A DNA stretch of 64,000 nucleotides from NCBI RefSeq assembly GCF_029266855.1, contig NZ_JAQSWB010000006.1, forward strand, positions 177,661 through 241,660, in the 5' to 3' direction. Positions within the stretch are counted from its first letter, which is position 1; each line of letters opens with the position of its first letter. The translations under genes were made by a program, and so were the position numbers. This DNA is from Fluviicola sp. GTDB taxonomy: Bacteria > Bacteroidota > Bacteroidia > Flavobacteriales_D > Crocinitomicaceae. Below the pieces are notes generated by a model. That model did not search any database, was not told the origin of the DNA, and was given only the letters and a program-made list of their open reading frames with translations. Shown piece after piece: positions 30,684 to 38,499 of this stretch.

Positions 30684-31166
30684 TTAAGCAGGATCTACCA
30701 GGAATAATGGTTGATCATATTCTACCGGTGTAGCATCGTCAACTAATACTTTCACGATTTTACCGGAAAACTCAGCCTCGATCTCATTGAACAATTTCAT
30801 TGCTTCAATGATACAAACTGTTTCACCTTTGTTAACTGATTGTCCAACGCTAACGAAAGGTTCTTTGTCCGGACCTGAAGAGCGGTAGAATGTACCGATC
30901 ATTGGAGATTTCACAGTGATGTATTTTGAATCCTCGCTTGAAGCTACAGGAGCTGCCGACTCAGTAGCAGGAGCTGCAGCTTGTGGAGCTGCGATCGGAG
31001 CTGCCATTTGAGGAACAACCGGAGCAGCTGCTTGCACGATGATTTGGGAATCAGATTTTTTCTCTGATTTAATCGTGATTTTAAAGTCTTTTTGCTCAAT
31101 TTCTACTTCCGTAACACCTGATTTTGCTACAAACTTAATTAAGTCTTGGATTTCGTTCAGATTCAT
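30684..31166 (-). CDS. accB: Biotin carboxyl carrier protein of acetyl-CoA carboxylase
   Basis: 160 residues. N-terminal 'MNLNEIQDLIKFVAKSGVTEVEIEQKDFKITIKS', an Ala/Pro-rich linker (about 45-80), and the biotinyl domain 'ITVKSPMIGTFYRSSGPDKEPFVSVGQSVNKGETVCIIEAMKLFNEIEAEFSGKIVKVLVDD' with the biotin-accepting lysine in EAMK. Swings biotin between AccC and the carboxyltransferase. 52 bp from accC and 33 bp from fabH. Confidence 0.96.
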   Translation of the reverse strand: MNLNEIQDLIKFVAKSGVTEVEIEQKDFKITIKSEKKSDSQIIVQAAAPVVPQMAAPIAAPQAAAPATESAAPVASSEDSKYITVKSPMIGTFYRSSGPDKEPFVSVGQSVNKGETVCIIEAMKLFNEIEAEFSGKIVKVLVDDATPVEYDQPLFLVDPA

Positions 31167-31199
31167 ATCAGTATAATTTAATAGTTGTTTTCGATTTAT

Positions 31200-32189
31200 T
31201 TAAGAATTATAAGCCCATTTTATGTAGACGGCTCCCCAGGTAAATCCACCACCAAAGGCGGATAAAATCAGGTTGTCGCCTTTCTTTAACTGTTTTTCCC
31301 AGTCCCACAAACAAAGTGGTAAAGTACCGGCAGTTGTATTTCCGTAACGGTGAATGTTCACCATTACTTTTTCTTTCGGAACACCCATTCTGTCGGCAGT
31401 TGCATCAATGATTCGCAGGTTTGCCTGATGCGGTACTAACCAATCCACATCTTCAGCAGTCAAATTATTGCGTTCCATGATCTCAGCAGATACTTCAGCC
31501 ATGTTGGTTACCGCAAATTTGAACACTTGCTTTCCTTCTTGCTTCACAAAATGTAAACGCTGATCAATTGTTTCATGAGTAGGAGGATTTGCCGAACCAC
31601 CAGCGGGTTGGTACAAATATTGTCTTCCTCCACCGTCTGATTTCAAAATTGCATCCTGGATACCGAGTCCTTCCGTGTTTGGTTCCAATAATACAGCACC
31701 ACCTCCATCACCAAAAATGACACAAGTTGTACGGTCTTCGTAATCAAGAATAGCGCTCATTTTATCAACGCCGATTACGATTACTTTTTTATGTTTTCCG
31801 GATTCTATGAAACTCGCCCCTGTTTGTAAGCCATAAATGAAACCTGAACACGCTGCGATCAGATCATAACCCCAGGCATTCTTCATTCCGATTTTATCAC
31901 AAACAATATTAGCAGTTGAAGGGAAAGGATAATCGGGAGTAACAGTAGCCAAAATCACCAGCTCAATGTCTAATGGATCGGTGTTTGTTTTCTCGAGTAG
32001 TCCTTTTACTGCAGCTGCAGCGATATCAGAACAAGCACCTTCACGAAGAATGCGTCTTTCTTTAATCCCGGTTCTTGTTGTAATCCATTCATCAGAAGTA
32101 TCAACAATTTTAGCTAAGTCGTCATTAGTTACCACTTCCTCTGGAAGATAGCCACAAATGCCTGTTATTGCTGCGGTGATTTTACTCAT
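31200..32189 (-). CDS. fabH: Beta-ketoacyl-ACP synthase III
   Basis: 329 residues from ATG 32189 ([18 protein letters not shown]); a longer frame begins 17 codons earlier inside plsX and was not used. Catalytic triad visible: Cys in '[12 protein letters not shown]', His in '[13 protein letters not shown]', Asn in '[15 protein letters not shown]'; C-terminal '[22 protein letters not shown]'. Condenses acetyl-CoA with malonyl-ACP to start fatty acid synthesis. Starts 2 bp after the plsX stop. Confidence 0.97.
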   Translation of the reverse strand: MSKITAAITGICGYLPEEVVTNDDLAKIVDTSDEWITTRTGIKERRILREGACSDIAAAAVKGLLEKTNTDPLDIELVILATVTPDYPFPSTANIVCDKIGMKNAWGYDLIAACSGFIYGLQTGASFIESGKHKKVIVIGVDKMSAILDYEDRTTCVIFGDGGGAVLLEPNTEGLGIQDAILKSDGGGRQYLYQPAGGSANPPTHETIDQRLHFVKQEGKQVFKFAVTNMAEVSAEIMERNNLTAEDVDWLVPHQANLRIIDATADRMGVPKEKVMVNIHRYGNTTAGTLPLCLWDWEKQLKKGDNLILSAFGGGFTWGAVYIKWAYNS

Positions 32190-32190
32190 T

Positions 32191-33132
32191 TTAATGATTA
32201 AAAGCTTCGTTAATGTTTTTTGTAAGATCCGATTTTGCAACTTCGTAGGAGTGAAGAAGCATACTTCTTACAGCTTTTTCGTTGGAGATCCCATGACCGA
32301 TAATGACATTACCCTTCACCCCGAGAATAGGAGTTCCACCGTAATTTTCATAATTGAAACGATCAAAGTACTCATCGCGAATACCTCTTTTACGCATGAG
32401 GGTATAGATTCCTTCCGCCTGCTTTAAAGCAATGTTTCCGGTAAATCCGTCACAGACAATTACGTCTGCCATGCCGGTAAATAAATCGCGACCTTCTATG
32501 TTGCCAATGAAATTTATTTCATCCGATTCAGCCATTAGTTTATGAGCAGCAATCGTCAATAAGTTCCCTTTGGTATCTTCTTCACCAATATTCAACAAAC
32601 CGATTCGGGGTTTTTCCACACCATAAACACTTTTGGCGTAAAGACTTCCCAGAACGGCAAATTGATAAAGAACATCGGGTTTGCAATCGGCATTTGCACC
32701 AACATCCAGTAAGATGGAATTTTTCCCATCCACTGTTGGCAATACAGAAGTTATACACGGACGGATAATGCCGGCAATGGTATTGATCTTGTAGATCGCA
32801 CCAACCAGCATTGCACCGGTATTTCCCGTACCAGCAAAGATGTCTATTTCCTTTTTTGCGAGCAAGTCAAAACCAACAGCAATACTGCTATTCGGTTTGT
32901 TTGGAATTGCCCGGGTAGGATGGTCATGCATCGTAATGAGATCAGGGGCATGAACAATGTCATACGCCGCCGAATCTTCATTCAACGCGTTTAGGCCACT
33001 CAAGATTTGTTCTTGGTCGCCGATCAACACGAGACGCACGTCCTGAGGAAGTTCTTTTCTAGCAAGTACAGCACCGGCTATATTGGCCTCAGGTGCAAAA
33101 TCACCGCCCAAAATATCTATTCCTATCTTCAT
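32191..33132 (-). CDS. plsX: Phosphate acyltransferase PlsX
   Basis: 313 residues: '[40 protein letters not shown]', '[45 protein letters not shown]', '[39 protein letters not shown]', '[15 protein letters not shown]', '[35 protein letters not shown]'. Makes acyl-phosphate from acyl-ACP for phospholipid synthesis. Normal length and position between rpmF and fabH. A short K-type lid is normal for Bacteroidota. Confidence 0.96.
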   Translation of the reverse strand: MKIGIDILGGDFAPEANIAGAVLARKELPQDVRLVLIGDQEQILSGLNALNEDSAAYDIVHAPDLITMHDHPTRAIPNKPNSSIAVGFDLLAKKEIDIFAGTGNTGAMLVGAIYKINTIAGIIRPCITSVLPTVDGKNSILLDVGANADCKPDVLYQFAVLGSLYAKSVYGVEKPRIGLLNIGEEDTKGNLLTIAAHKLMAESDEINFIGNIEGRDLFTGMADVIVCDGFTGNIALKQAEGIYTLMRKRGIRDEYFDRFNYENYGGTPILGVKGNVIIGHGISNEKAVRSMLLHSYEVAKSDLTKNINEAFNH

Positions 33133-33165
33133 CAGGAGGAATGTTTACTACTAAACAAGAGCGAA

Positions 33166-33357
33166 TTAAATCGCTACTTCTTTCTCAGCTACAACTCTTC
33201 CTTTGTAGTACAATTTGCCTTCATGCCAGTGTGCATGGTGGAACAAATGCGGTTGCCCGGTTGTAGGACAAGTAGCAATGTTCTTTGCGATTGCTTTGAC
33301 GTGAGTTCTTCTCTTATCACGTCGTGTTGTGGAGATTCTGCGCTTTGGATGTGCCAT
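33166..33357 (-). CDS. rpmF: 50S ribosomal protein L32
   Basis: 63 residues, '[56 protein letters not shown]'. Matches L32 in its basic N-terminus and 'C-P-x-x-G-x-P-H-x-x-H' centre; only one of the four zinc cysteines of the C+ form is kept. Sits between DUF177 and plsX, the near-universal arrangement. Confidence 0.96.
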   Translation of the reverse strand: MAHPKRRISTTRRDKRRTHVKAIAKNIATCPTTGQPHLFHHAHWHEGKLYYKGRVVAEKEVAI

Positions 33358-33378
33358 TTTACTTATTTATTTCAATCG

Positions 33379-34008
33379 TTAATTCAAATTTTTTAATGCG
33401 GACCATCTGGGGTCTATCGGTTTGTCGGTATCAGGGTCATCCGAATCATCATCATCGTCTTCTCCTTCTTCGTCATCCCAATCCTCGTCATTGTCCTCAT
33501 CATCTTCCCAGTCTTCATCGTCCTCATCCCATTCGTCGTTTTCCGGTTCGTTTGCATTAACAATATACTTGTTATACAAATTCATCACTTCCTCGTTGCA
33601 TTCTCCCTCAGGGTGAATTTTCCGGGCAGGTAATGAAATAACCAACAACTCATAGATCGGTGCCGAAAGATCCAGTTCAAATGTTTCCGGGTGAAGAATA
33701 ATTAAATTCTCATCTTCGGATACATCCGTACCAAATTTGTAAACAATGCGGTAATCGCCGTGAATGTTTACTTCCATGGGATCGTTACATCGATCGCACG
33801 GAGTGTCAACAGTTCCTGACAGGGAAAATTCCGCTACCATCATTGTTTCCTTCTTTTCAAATGCAAGTTCTACAAGAACATTTGCATCTTCAATCAGCGT
33901 GTCTTCAACACCTTCAAAGAACGATTTGTCTATGTTGAACTCATAGCGATGCGTCCCTATATTTAATCCGACAAAAGGGATTATGAACTCATTCGTAGAT
34001 TTCTTCAC
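33379..34008 (-). CDS. DUF177 (YceD) family protein with a long acidic tail
   Basis: 209 residues from a GTG at 34008; the 7-codon-longer frame starts with TTG inside the promoter -7 box and cannot be the start. 'FIIPFVGLNIGTHRYEFNIDKSFFEG', a C-x2-C pair 'TVDTPCDRCNDPMEVNI', and 'LILHPETFELDLSAPIYELLVISLPARKIHPEGECNEEVM' are the family core; YceD proteins are linked to 23S rRNA accumulation. Residues about 160-200 form an Asp/Glu tract (runs such as DWEDDEDNDEDWDDEEGED) that is unusually long. First gene of the fatty-acid operon. Confidence 0.85.
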   Translation of the reverse strand: MKKSTNEFIIPFVGLNIGTHRYEFNIDKSFFEGVEDTLIEDANVLVELAFEKKETMMVAEFSLSGTVDTPCDRCNDPMEVNIHGDYRIVYKFGTDVSEDENLIILHPETFELDLSAPIYELLVISLPARKIHPEGECNEEVMNLYNKYIVNANEPENDEWDEDDEDWEDDEDNDEDWDDEEGEDDDDDSDDPDTDKPIDPRWSALKNLN

Positions 34009-34026
34009 TACACAAAAATTGGAGGG

Positions 34027-34055
34027 CAAAGGTAGAAAAAATAAATCATTATCAA
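34027..34055 (-). promoter_or_regulatory. Promoter of the DUF177-rpmF-plsX-fabH-accBC operon
   Basis: On the minus strand TTG (34055-34053), 18-bp AT-rich spacer, TACCTTTG (34034-34027). It is a full match to TTG-N17-23-TAnnTTTG, 19 bp before the GTG start at 34008. It also decides against the longer TTG start of DUF177. Confidence 0.75.
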
Positions 34056-34190
34056 TTTAAATTCATTTAATTTTATTTTTCACCCTTTATTTTATGCCTG
34101 CTTTGAGTTTGACTCTATCACGACAGACTCTTATCGTTTAACTTCACATTATCCGACATCGCGGATATTTTTTCGAAAAAATGCTTTCTC

Positions 34191-35309
34191 TTACTCAATT
34201 TCATGTTGCCGGTCACCTCTTTTTCTGTGGTGTGCCGACTCCTGGATTTGTAATGGATTTGCAGCAATTTCCTTCAAAAATTTCCGGGTATTGAAAATGT
34301 CAATGGCCAGATAAATTGCACTTCTCATGGATTGCGAATTGGCTTCGTTTTTACCTGCTATATCGAATGCAGTCCCATGATCCGGGGAAGTTCTGACAAT
34401 GGGTAATCCAGCAGTATAATTCACTCCGTCTTCAAAAGCAAGGGCTTTAAAAGCGGCTAATCCCTGGTCGTGGTACATGGCTAAAACAGCGTCATATTGC
34501 CCGCGATTCGGACTTCCGAAAAAGCCGTCAGCAGGGAAAGGACCGATTGCAAAAATATCTTCATTTCGTGCCATATTGATTGCCGGAGTGATGATTTCTG
34601 CTTCTTCAGTTCCCATTTTTCCATTCTCGCTGGCATGCGGATTTAAACCAAAAACAGCAATTTTCGGACGTTGAATTCCAAAATCTTTTTTCAGACTATT
34701 GTCTAATTCTTTGATTTTTGTCAGGATTTTTTCACGTGTCAGGGTGCCTGAAACGTCTTTTAGGGGAAGATGTGTCGTTACCAAGGCCACGCGAAGTGAA
34801 CCGCTAACCATCATCATCAGGGCTTCGTCCATACCTGCCAAATGTGCCAGGTATTCTGTGTGACCCGGGAATTGAAACCCTGCTTTCCCGATTGCTTCTT
34901 TCGAAATCGGTGCCGTTACCAAAACATCAATTTTCCCGGAAGCAAGGTCTTCAGTTGCTTTTTCCAAAGAAAGGAAAGCGTATTTTCCGCTTGCTTCGGT
35001 TCCTTTTCCCAATTCAAACTGAACCTCTTCGTTCCAAACGTTGATGATATTGATCTTGCGGTTAATTGCTTCGGTTGCGGTTTTAATACTTTGATAATTG
35101 AATTCCGGTTCGTTGAGGGCTTTCTTATGAAAAGAAATGGTTTTGGAGGATGCGTAAATAATTGGAGTACAATCCAATAGTAAACGATTGTCCAGCAATG
35201 CCTTGATCACAACTTCCGGTCCGATGCCGTTAATATCACCGATCGAAATTCCTACACGGATAGGAATAGCACGACCTTCTTCTTTGATTTTTTCTTTCTC
35301 TTTTTCCAT
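34191..35309 (-). CDS. pdxA: 4-hydroxythreonine-4-phosphate dehydrogenase
   Basis: 372 residues: 'RVGISIGDINGIGPEVVIKALLDNRLL', 'LVTAPISKEAIGKAGFQFPGHTEYLAH', 'MMVSGSLRVALVTTHLPLKDV', 'IAVFGLNPHASENGKMGTEEAEII', 'GPFPADGFFG', 'YDAVLAMYHDQGLAAFKAL', 'GVNYTAGLPIVRTSPDHGTAFDIAGK'. Metal-ligand histidines (GHTEY, HASENG region, YHDQG) are all there. Catalyses an oxidative step of pyridoxal phosphate synthesis. C-terminal tail (HHRKRGDRQHEIE) is strongly charged. Starts 1 bp after the stop of the aminopeptidase gene, so the two are one transcript. Confidence 0.95.
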   Translation of the reverse strand: MEKEKEKIKEEGRAIPIRVGISIGDINGIGPEVVIKALLDNRLLLDCTPIIYASSKTISFHKKALNEPEFNYQSIKTATEAINRKINIINVWNEEVQFELGKGTEASGKYAFLSLEKATEDLASGKIDVLVTAPISKEAIGKAGFQFPGHTEYLAHLAGMDEALMMMVSGSLRVALVTTHLPLKDVSGTLTREKILTKIKELDNSLKKDFGIQRPKIAVFGLNPHASENGKMGTEEAEIITPAINMARNEDIFAIGPFPADGFFGSPNRGQYDAVLAMYHDQGLAAFKALAFEDGVNYTAGLPIVRTSPDHGTAFDIAGKNEANSQSMRSAIYLAIDIFNTRKFLKEIAANPLQIQESAHHRKRGDRQHEIE

Positions 35310-35310
35310 C

Positions 35311-36708
35311 TTATGAAAGTCGTTTTAAGAAATTGATCATTAAGCGGATTCCGGTTCCGGTTCCTCCAAAACCTCTGTAATCCTGTGGTCTGTCAAGAAA
35401 TGCGGGACCTGCAATATCCATGTGGATATAAGGAGCCTTTACGAAATGTTCCAGGAATTTTCCTGCAGTGATCATTCCGGCATAACCGTTTCCAATATTA
35501 TTCAAGTCGGCAATTTTAGACTTCATGTCATCGTAGTAATCGTCCCAAAACGGAAATTCAACTACGCGTTCATAAGTTTCCATTCCGGCTTCATTCAGCA
35601 TGTTGAAATACTTCTTGTCTGCATTTCCCATGATAATGGATGCGCGGGTACCAATTGCACGTGCAGCGGCTCCTGTGAGCGTTGCTGCATCAATAACCAA
35701 TTCAGGTTTGTATTTATCCGAATAAGCCAATGCATCTGCCAGGATCATCCGTCCTTCTGCATCCGTATTCAAAACTTCAACTGTTGTTCCATCGAACATC
35801 GTGATGATATCACCAGGTGTGTAAGCATTCAATCCCGGACGATTATCCGTAGCAGGAATTAATCCAATCAAATGAACAGGAAGTTCCATCATTGCTGCAG
35901 CATAAATAGTTCCGGCCATCATTGCCGCACCGGCCATGTCGGATTTCATTGCGTCCATGGAACCAGCAGTTGGTTTTAGGCTCAAACCACCCGTATCGTA
36001 AACTACTCCCTTTCCAACCAAAACAATTGGTTTCTTATTGCTTGCCTTTTTTGGTTTGTATTCGATGATGGTAAATGTCGGCGGATCAACGGAGCCTTTG
36101 TTTACTGCCAAAAGCCCGCCCATCTTCAATGCCTCGATTTTGGATTTCTCGAGAATAGTCACTGAAAAGTTTCCTTCTTTTCCTTTTGCTTCGATCGCTT
36201 CCGCAAGTTGTGTTGCATTTAATCCTGAAACAGGTTCGTTTACCAGGTCGCGTGCCCAGTAAACCGCTTTCAATGTAGCAGAAAGCTCATCAATCGTGGA
36301 TGACGTTATTTTCGCGGAGAAATCGATGTTCTCTAAAGCATATTTCTCTTTTTTGGCTTCTTTCCGGTATTTCAGGTATTGATAAGAAGAAAGTGCAAGA
36401 CCTTCCGCAAGCAATAAGCTCATGGATTTTCCACCGTCGATCAAAACGCTTTTGATTTCTTTGGGTAAAACTCCGCGAAGTTTGTGTCCCATAATGCGTT
36501 GTTTTTCATCTGTTGCCTGGTCTTTAATAAACACAAAGTGTTTTCCTTTCAGGGGCAGATGCAGAAATTGTGAATCTGCGTTCTTGAGAAATAAGTCCAA
36601 TTCTTCCGCTACCACTTTCGGTAGTTTGGTTTGTGTTTCTGTTTTTTTTCCAACAAGGACAACGAGGCCTTCCTGCTGGTCGAACACAGCTGATGTATTA
36701 AAATTCAT
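35311..36708 (-). CDS. pepA: M17 leucyl aminopeptidase
   Basis: 465 residues from ATG 36708. The zinc/manganese-binding C-terminal domain is intact: 'IVLVGKGVVYDTGGLSLKPTAGSMDAMKSDMAGAAMMAG', the family signature 'VEVLNTDAEGRMILADALAY', 'VIDAATLTGAAARAIG', and the end 'APYIHMDIAGPAFLDRPQDYRGFGGTGTGIRLMINFL'. Cytosolic hexameric aminopeptidase for peptide turnover. Symbol is used for the family; the enzyme may be called leucyl aminopeptidase. Directly upstream of pdxA. Confidence 0.93.
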   Translation of the reverse strand: MNFNTSAVFDQQEGLVVLVGKKTETQTKLPKVVAEELDLFLKNADSQFLHLPLKGKHFVFIKDQATDEKQRIMGHKLRGVLPKEIKSVLIDGGKSMSLLLAEGLALSSYQYLKYRKEAKKEKYALENIDFSAKITSSTIDELSATLKAVYWARDLVNEPVSGLNATQLAEAIEAKGKEGNFSVTILEKSKIEALKMGGLLAVNKGSVDPPTFTIIEYKPKKASNKKPIVLVGKGVVYDTGGLSLKPTAGSMDAMKSDMAGAAMMAGTIYAAAMMELPVHLIGLIPATDNRPGLNAYTPGDIITMFDGTTVEVLNTDAEGRMILADALAYSDKYKPELVIDAATLTGAAARAIGTRASIIMGNADKKYFNMLNEAGMETYERVVEFPFWDDYYDDMKSKIADLNNIGNGYAGMITAGKFLEHFVKAPYIHMDIAGPAFLDRPQDYRGFGGTGTGIRLMINFLKRLS

Positions 36709-36968
36709 ATAAATCAAATTTGTGAGGTAAAGGTACTATTTTCCACGATCGAATGGCTCAGAAAATTGAAATTTGCAATTTCCCAAAAACCCAATGTCCC
36801 AATATTGGGATACGATTGATTATCAGGATTTTAATTGTTAAATAGTTCTTTGAATTCAGTATTAGTCAAATCTTTTTTTGACTCGAAAGCAGATCTAATT
36901 ATTGGTTTCCATCTTTCGGTTTCTCACTAACTAAAAAGGTGCTAATACGTAATTTTTGAAGACTCGTT
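36709..36968. other. Intergenic region with two small palindromes
   Basis: 260 bp without a gene. TCCCAATATTGGGA (near 36809) is a perfect palindrome, and AGTCAAATCTTTTTTTGACT near 36865 forms a short stem with T-rich loop that could end transcription of the DUF4349 neighbour region. No promoter with both boxes was found. Confidence 0.35.
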
Positions 36969-37814
36969 TTATTTGTTCAGCTTTTTGAGTTTTCGATAGC
37001 CAAAAATACCTGCGGGAATCAGGATCAAAAGAAGCGGCCAAATAGAAAGAAGCCATAAAGCAAAGGTTACAATCCCAGTCCAGCCTTTTGAAAAAGCATT
37101 TCCTGCATCTTCCGAAAAACTTGATTCATTTGCTGTCTGAGGATGTGGGATTACTTTATATAATTCGATATCCAGCGTACTGTAACCGACCTGGTCGTCC
37201 AGAAATGTCAATCTTCCTTCCTGACTTTCAATTTCTTCGATCAATTCACGGATCTGATCTTCAATTCGGATCATTTCTTCAATGCTGCTGGCTTTTTTCA
37301 ATAATTCTTCATAGCGTTTCAGGTATGCTTTTTTACTGTTCAGTCTTATTTGAAGGTCCAGGTATTCTCCGCTTACATCCTCTGTTTGAAGATCTTTTGA
37401 AACAATTTCGTCCGTTCCATTATTAATAACCTGGAGCAGCTGTTCGAAGTTTTTTGCTGGAACCCGGATTTTTAGGGAATAGCGGTGTTCATATGCGGAT
37501 TTGCTGAAATGATCGTTGTCATAGTATCCGTCAAGTGATCGAAGCGCCTGATCCAATCGTCGTTTACTATTCTCGATATGCTTCGATTTTAGAGAAAGGG
37601 TTCCTGTTTTAATTAGCTTTTTTCTTTGTTTTGGAACCGATTTTTGCTCCTCATCACTTGAATTGGCCGATACCAGGCTTGATTTTTTTTCTTCGAAACT
37701 GGTGTTTTCAATAGAAGAATTTTCCATTTCTTTCTGTTCGTAAGAGCACGAGAGTAAACAGACCGGGATCAAAAAGGTTCCGGTTAAAAGAGATGCGGTG
37801 ATTAGTTTTTTCAT
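36969..37814 (-). CDS. DUF4349 lipoprotein
   Basis: 281 residues beginning MKKLITASLLTGTFLIPVCLLSCS, lipobox LLSC. The DUF4349 core follows: 'KLIKTGTLSLKSKHIENSKRRLDQALRSLDGYYDNDHFSKSAYEHRYSLKIRVPAKNFEQLLQVI', 'KDLQTEDVSGEYLDLQIRLNSKKAYLKRYEELLKKASSIEEMIRIEDQIRELIEEIESQEGRLTFLDDQVGYSTLDIELY', including a coiled coil, and a final membrane helix near 245-270 with basic end. Start set at the signal peptide. Probably controlled by the MarR gene just upstream (see operator). Confidence 0.85.
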   Translation of the reverse strand: MKKLITASLLTGTFLIPVCLLSCSYEQKEMENSSIENTSFEEKKSSLVSANSSDEEQKSVPKQRKKLIKTGTLSLKSKHIENSKRRLDQALRSLDGYYDNDHFSKSAYEHRYSLKIRVPAKNFEQLLQVINNGTDEIVSKDLQTEDVSGEYLDLQIRLNSKKAYLKRYEELLKKASSIEEMIRIEDQIRELIEEIESQEGRLTFLDDQVGYSTLDIELYKVIPHPQTANESSFSEDAGNAFSKGWTGIVTFALWLLSIWPLLLILIPAGIFGYRKLKKLNK

Positions 37815-37825
37815 TGTCCAGGGTT

Positions 37826-37855
37826 TTAGTAACGTATAATACAAACGTTAACTAA
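37826..37855. promoter_or_regulatory. Candidate MarR operator upstream of the DUF4349 gene
   Basis: TTAGTAACGT (37826-37835) and ACGTTAACTAA (37845-37855) form an inverted repeat with one extra base, spaced by 9 bp. AGTTATGCAAAGTAACT, with the same AGTTA/TAACT arms, lies at 38381-38397 above the MarR gene. Both positions and the symmetry fit MarR-type binding; not proven. Confidence 0.5.
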
Positions 37856-37881
37856 TAAGGTTCAGGTTGGGTGGGAAAACA

Positions 37882-38340
37882 TTAATTCGAGATTGTAACC
37901 TGCTGTCCGATTTTTTTAAGCATACTGATGGTTTTATTCAGGTTTTGAATATCAACATCCTTTAAAAAGTTGGTGTAAAACTCTTCAAACATCCTGGAAT
38001 ATGTTTTACAGAGCTTTTGGCCTTTCTCTGTTAAGGTGATAAGTTTGTTTCTGCGATCGGTGAAGTCTTCCTGGCGCAATACCAGGTCTTTGGCTGAAAG
38101 TTTGTCTATGATCGGTGTGAGATTGGCCTTGTTTTTTCTAACGCGGTCTGCAATTTGCTGCTGGTTAATTTGTTTATTTCTGGACAGGACCATCAGGACT
38201 TCCAGCATTTCAACTGTTATCCCCAAATCATTGTTTTTCAATTGCTTTTTGAAGTAGGCCTGAATGACAAAACGAATGTCTTTAATAGAGTCAATGAGTT
38301 CTACCAATTTAGCCATATTCGTATTTTCGATCTCAATCAT
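37882..38340 (-). CDS. MarR-family transcriptional regulator
   Basis: 152 residues. Winged-helix core 'LGITVEMLEVLMVLSRNKQINQQQIADRVRKNKANLTPIIDKLSAKDLVLRQEDFTDRRNKLITLTEKGQKLCKTYSRMFEEF' with the wing D-x-R-D-R-R-N-K-L-I. Either the ATG at 38340 or one eight codons later could be used. Upstream of and co-directional with the DUF4349 lipoprotein (67-bp gap); inverted repeats near both starts suggest autoregulation. Confidence 0.9.
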   Translation of the reverse strand: MIEIENTNMAKLVELIDSIKDIRFVIQAYFKKQLKNNDLGITVEMLEVLMVLSRNKQINQQQIADRVRKNKANLTPIIDKLSAKDLVLRQEDFTDRRNKLITLTEKGQKLCKTYSRMFEEFYTNFLKDVDIQNLNKTISMLKKIGQQVTISN

Positions 38341-38380
38341 ATTTCACTTCAGTTGATTCCTGTAAAGTTAAGGACTAAAC

Positions 38381-38397
38381 AGTTATGCAAAGTAACT
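38381..38397. promoter_or_regulatory. Candidate MarR autoregulatory operator
   Basis: AGTTATGCAAAGTAACT: arms AGTTA and TAACT around a 7-base centre, 41 bp above the MarR ATG, similar in arm sequence to the repeat at 37826-37855. Confidence 0.45.
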
Positions 38398-38499
38398 AAT
38401 ACCCGGGAAATTAGTGAAGTGTATGACTTGTTTATTGATTGGTATTCAAGGGGCTGAAATAACAACCCCTTAATACTTAGTTGGTCAAATTCTTTCTAT

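Noticed and set aside
33422..33616. Serine-rich plus-strand ORF
   Set aside because: Antisense shadow of the Asp/Glu tract of the DUF177 gene.
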